A stretch of DNA of 7,236 bases from CBDTTM01 sp965363355 (GTDB lineage Bacteria; Bacillota; Negativicutes; Selenomonadales; Selenomonadaceae), in contig CBDTTM010000129.1 of the NCBI GenBank assembly GCA_965363355.1, positions 1 through 7,236 of the forward strand, read 5' to 3'. Positions 6,741-7,236 of this stretch are shown here, in pieces. The position numbers and the translations under genes are program-made. Each line of letters starts with the position of its first letter. The first letter of the stretch is position 1. The notes beneath the pieces are model-generated. The model worked only from the letters and a program-made list of their open reading frames with translations. It ran no database searches and was not told the DNA's origin.

Positions 6741-7214
6741 ATGAATCTAGATGGAATCAATACGGTAGTGCAGCGAATCCATTCGATTGAACAGAGATTT
6801 GGTATAAATAATACAACTACGGCGGCAACGCCTAAAACGGATTTTCCGGCAGAACTGCAAGCGCAGATGCAGCCATCCGTGGAAAATGGACCAGTTGGAA
6901 ATCGGAAAAAAACGGCAGCAGCAACGCAGGCGCCGGGTGATGTCGGCGGTTTTATCACAAAAGCGGCGCAAAAATATGGTGTCGATCCCAAATTGGTTTC
7001 AGCAGTGGCTGAAGCTGAGTCTGGTTATCGGCCAGATGCGGTATCTTCTACCGGTGCAGTCGGCGTTATGCAGTTGATGCCAGATACAGCTGCGGCTCTA
7101 GGCGTTACAAATGCATACGATCCTCAGCAAAATATTGAGGGCGGTACCAAATACCTTAAAGAAATGCTCAATGATTTTGGTGGAGATGTGCGCACGAGCA
7201 GATTTCGAGAGTGA
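6741..7214 (+). CDS. SLT-domain lytic transglycosylase, C-terminally cut short
   Basis: This is a soluble lytic transglycosylase-type domain (Slt70 catalytic fold) that would cleave peptidoglycan, probably to let the rod through the wall. There is no signal peptide or membrane helix. Residues 1-22 look helical and 23-65 are a low-complexity linker, so export by the flagellar machine is likely but inferred. The SLT domain starts at about 70: AAQKYGVDPKLVSAVAEAES (75-94) includes the likely catalytic Glu 93. It continues with STGAVGVMQLMPDTAAALGV (103-122) and the NIEGGTKYLKEML segment (131-143). After GGDV (147-150) the family normally continues into an AYNAGPGAV-like motif; here seven unrelated residues and TGA follow. 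The product would lack the end of the active-site domain. GGGAGG at 6728-6733, 7 bases before the ATG, supports the start. In Bacillus this slot holds ylxF (motE). Confidence 0.85.
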   Translation: MNLDGINTVVQRIHSIEQRFGINNTTTAATPKTDFPAELQAQMQPSVENGPVGNRKKTAAATQAPGDVGGFITKAAQKYGVDPKLVSAVAEAESGYRPDAVSSTGAVGVMQLMPDTAAALGVTNAYDPQQNIEGGTKYLKEMLNDFGGDVRTSRFRE

Positions 7215-7236
7215 TGCTGAGAGACAAGCTTTCATA
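7191..7236. other. 46-base end segment unlike the expected continuation of the SLT gene
   Basis: The coding match to the SLT family stops at GTG (7188-7190). The three forward frames after it give RTSRFRE then stop; ARADFESDAERQAFI, open to the edge; and HEQISRVMLRDKLS, also open to the edge. None contains the AYNAGP-like motif, so a single frameshift cannot restore the gene. An AAGCTT (HindIII) site lies at 7226-7231. The segment may be foreign sequence joined here by rearrangement, cloning or assembly. It is too short to identify. Confidence 0.5.

Noticed and set aside
7191..7236. Simple frameshift in the SLT gene
   Set aside because: Neither of the other two forward frames restores the expected AYNAGP-like motif, so one inserted or lost base cannot explain the break.

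Overview
This window is an uninterrupted, single-strand (+) run of flagellar basal-body and export genes: flgB, flgC, fliE, fliF, fliG, fliH, fliI, fliJ, then a gene for a lytic transglycosylase (SLT domain) that runs into the right edge. The order flgB-flgC-fliE-fliF-fliG-fliH-fliI-fliJ is the classic start of the fla/che-type operon of Firmicutes and related bacteria. Strong AGGAGG-like ribosome binding sites and mid-range base composition fit a Firmicute. A soluble SLT-domain gene directly after fliJ, where Bacillus has ylxF/motE, points by inference to an anaerobic lineage such as the Negativicutes (Selenomonas-like) or Clostridia. I cannot fix the genus from sequence alone.

Layout. Positions 1-31 hold no gene I can recognise. 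Positions 32-70 are a convincing Rho-independent terminator, presumably closing an upstream operon. Positions 71-289 are an AT-rich leader with no convincing gene; it carries a possible alternative hairpin with the terminator arm, a weak promoter candidate and the flgB ribosome binding site. From 290 to 7214 the genes are packed with gaps of at most 35 bases and two overlaps (fliG/fliH by 8 bases, fliH/fliI by 4 bases as ATGA). I saw no terminator or obvious promoter between them, so they are probably one transcription unit with translational coupling.

How the genes work together. FliF forms the MS ring in the inner membrane and FliG attaches to its cytoplasmic tail as the rotor switch component. 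FlgB, FlgC and FliE are exported to build the proximal rod and its junction with the MS ring and export gate. FliH, FliI and FliJ form the cytoplasmic ATPase complex that feeds the flagellar type III export gate. The last gene probably encodes the peptidoglycan-cutting enzyme that lets the rod pass the cell wall; it has no Sec signal peptide, which suggests export by the flagellar machine itself.

The main oddity is at the right end. The SLT domain follows its family up to about residue 150, then the last 46 bases do not continue the family in any forward frame and a stop follows seven codons later. This may be a real truncation, a rearrangement or an assembly/cloning junction. I found no sign of a previously undescribed system; the rest is a well-preserved, conventional flagellar locus with a few details worth a second look.
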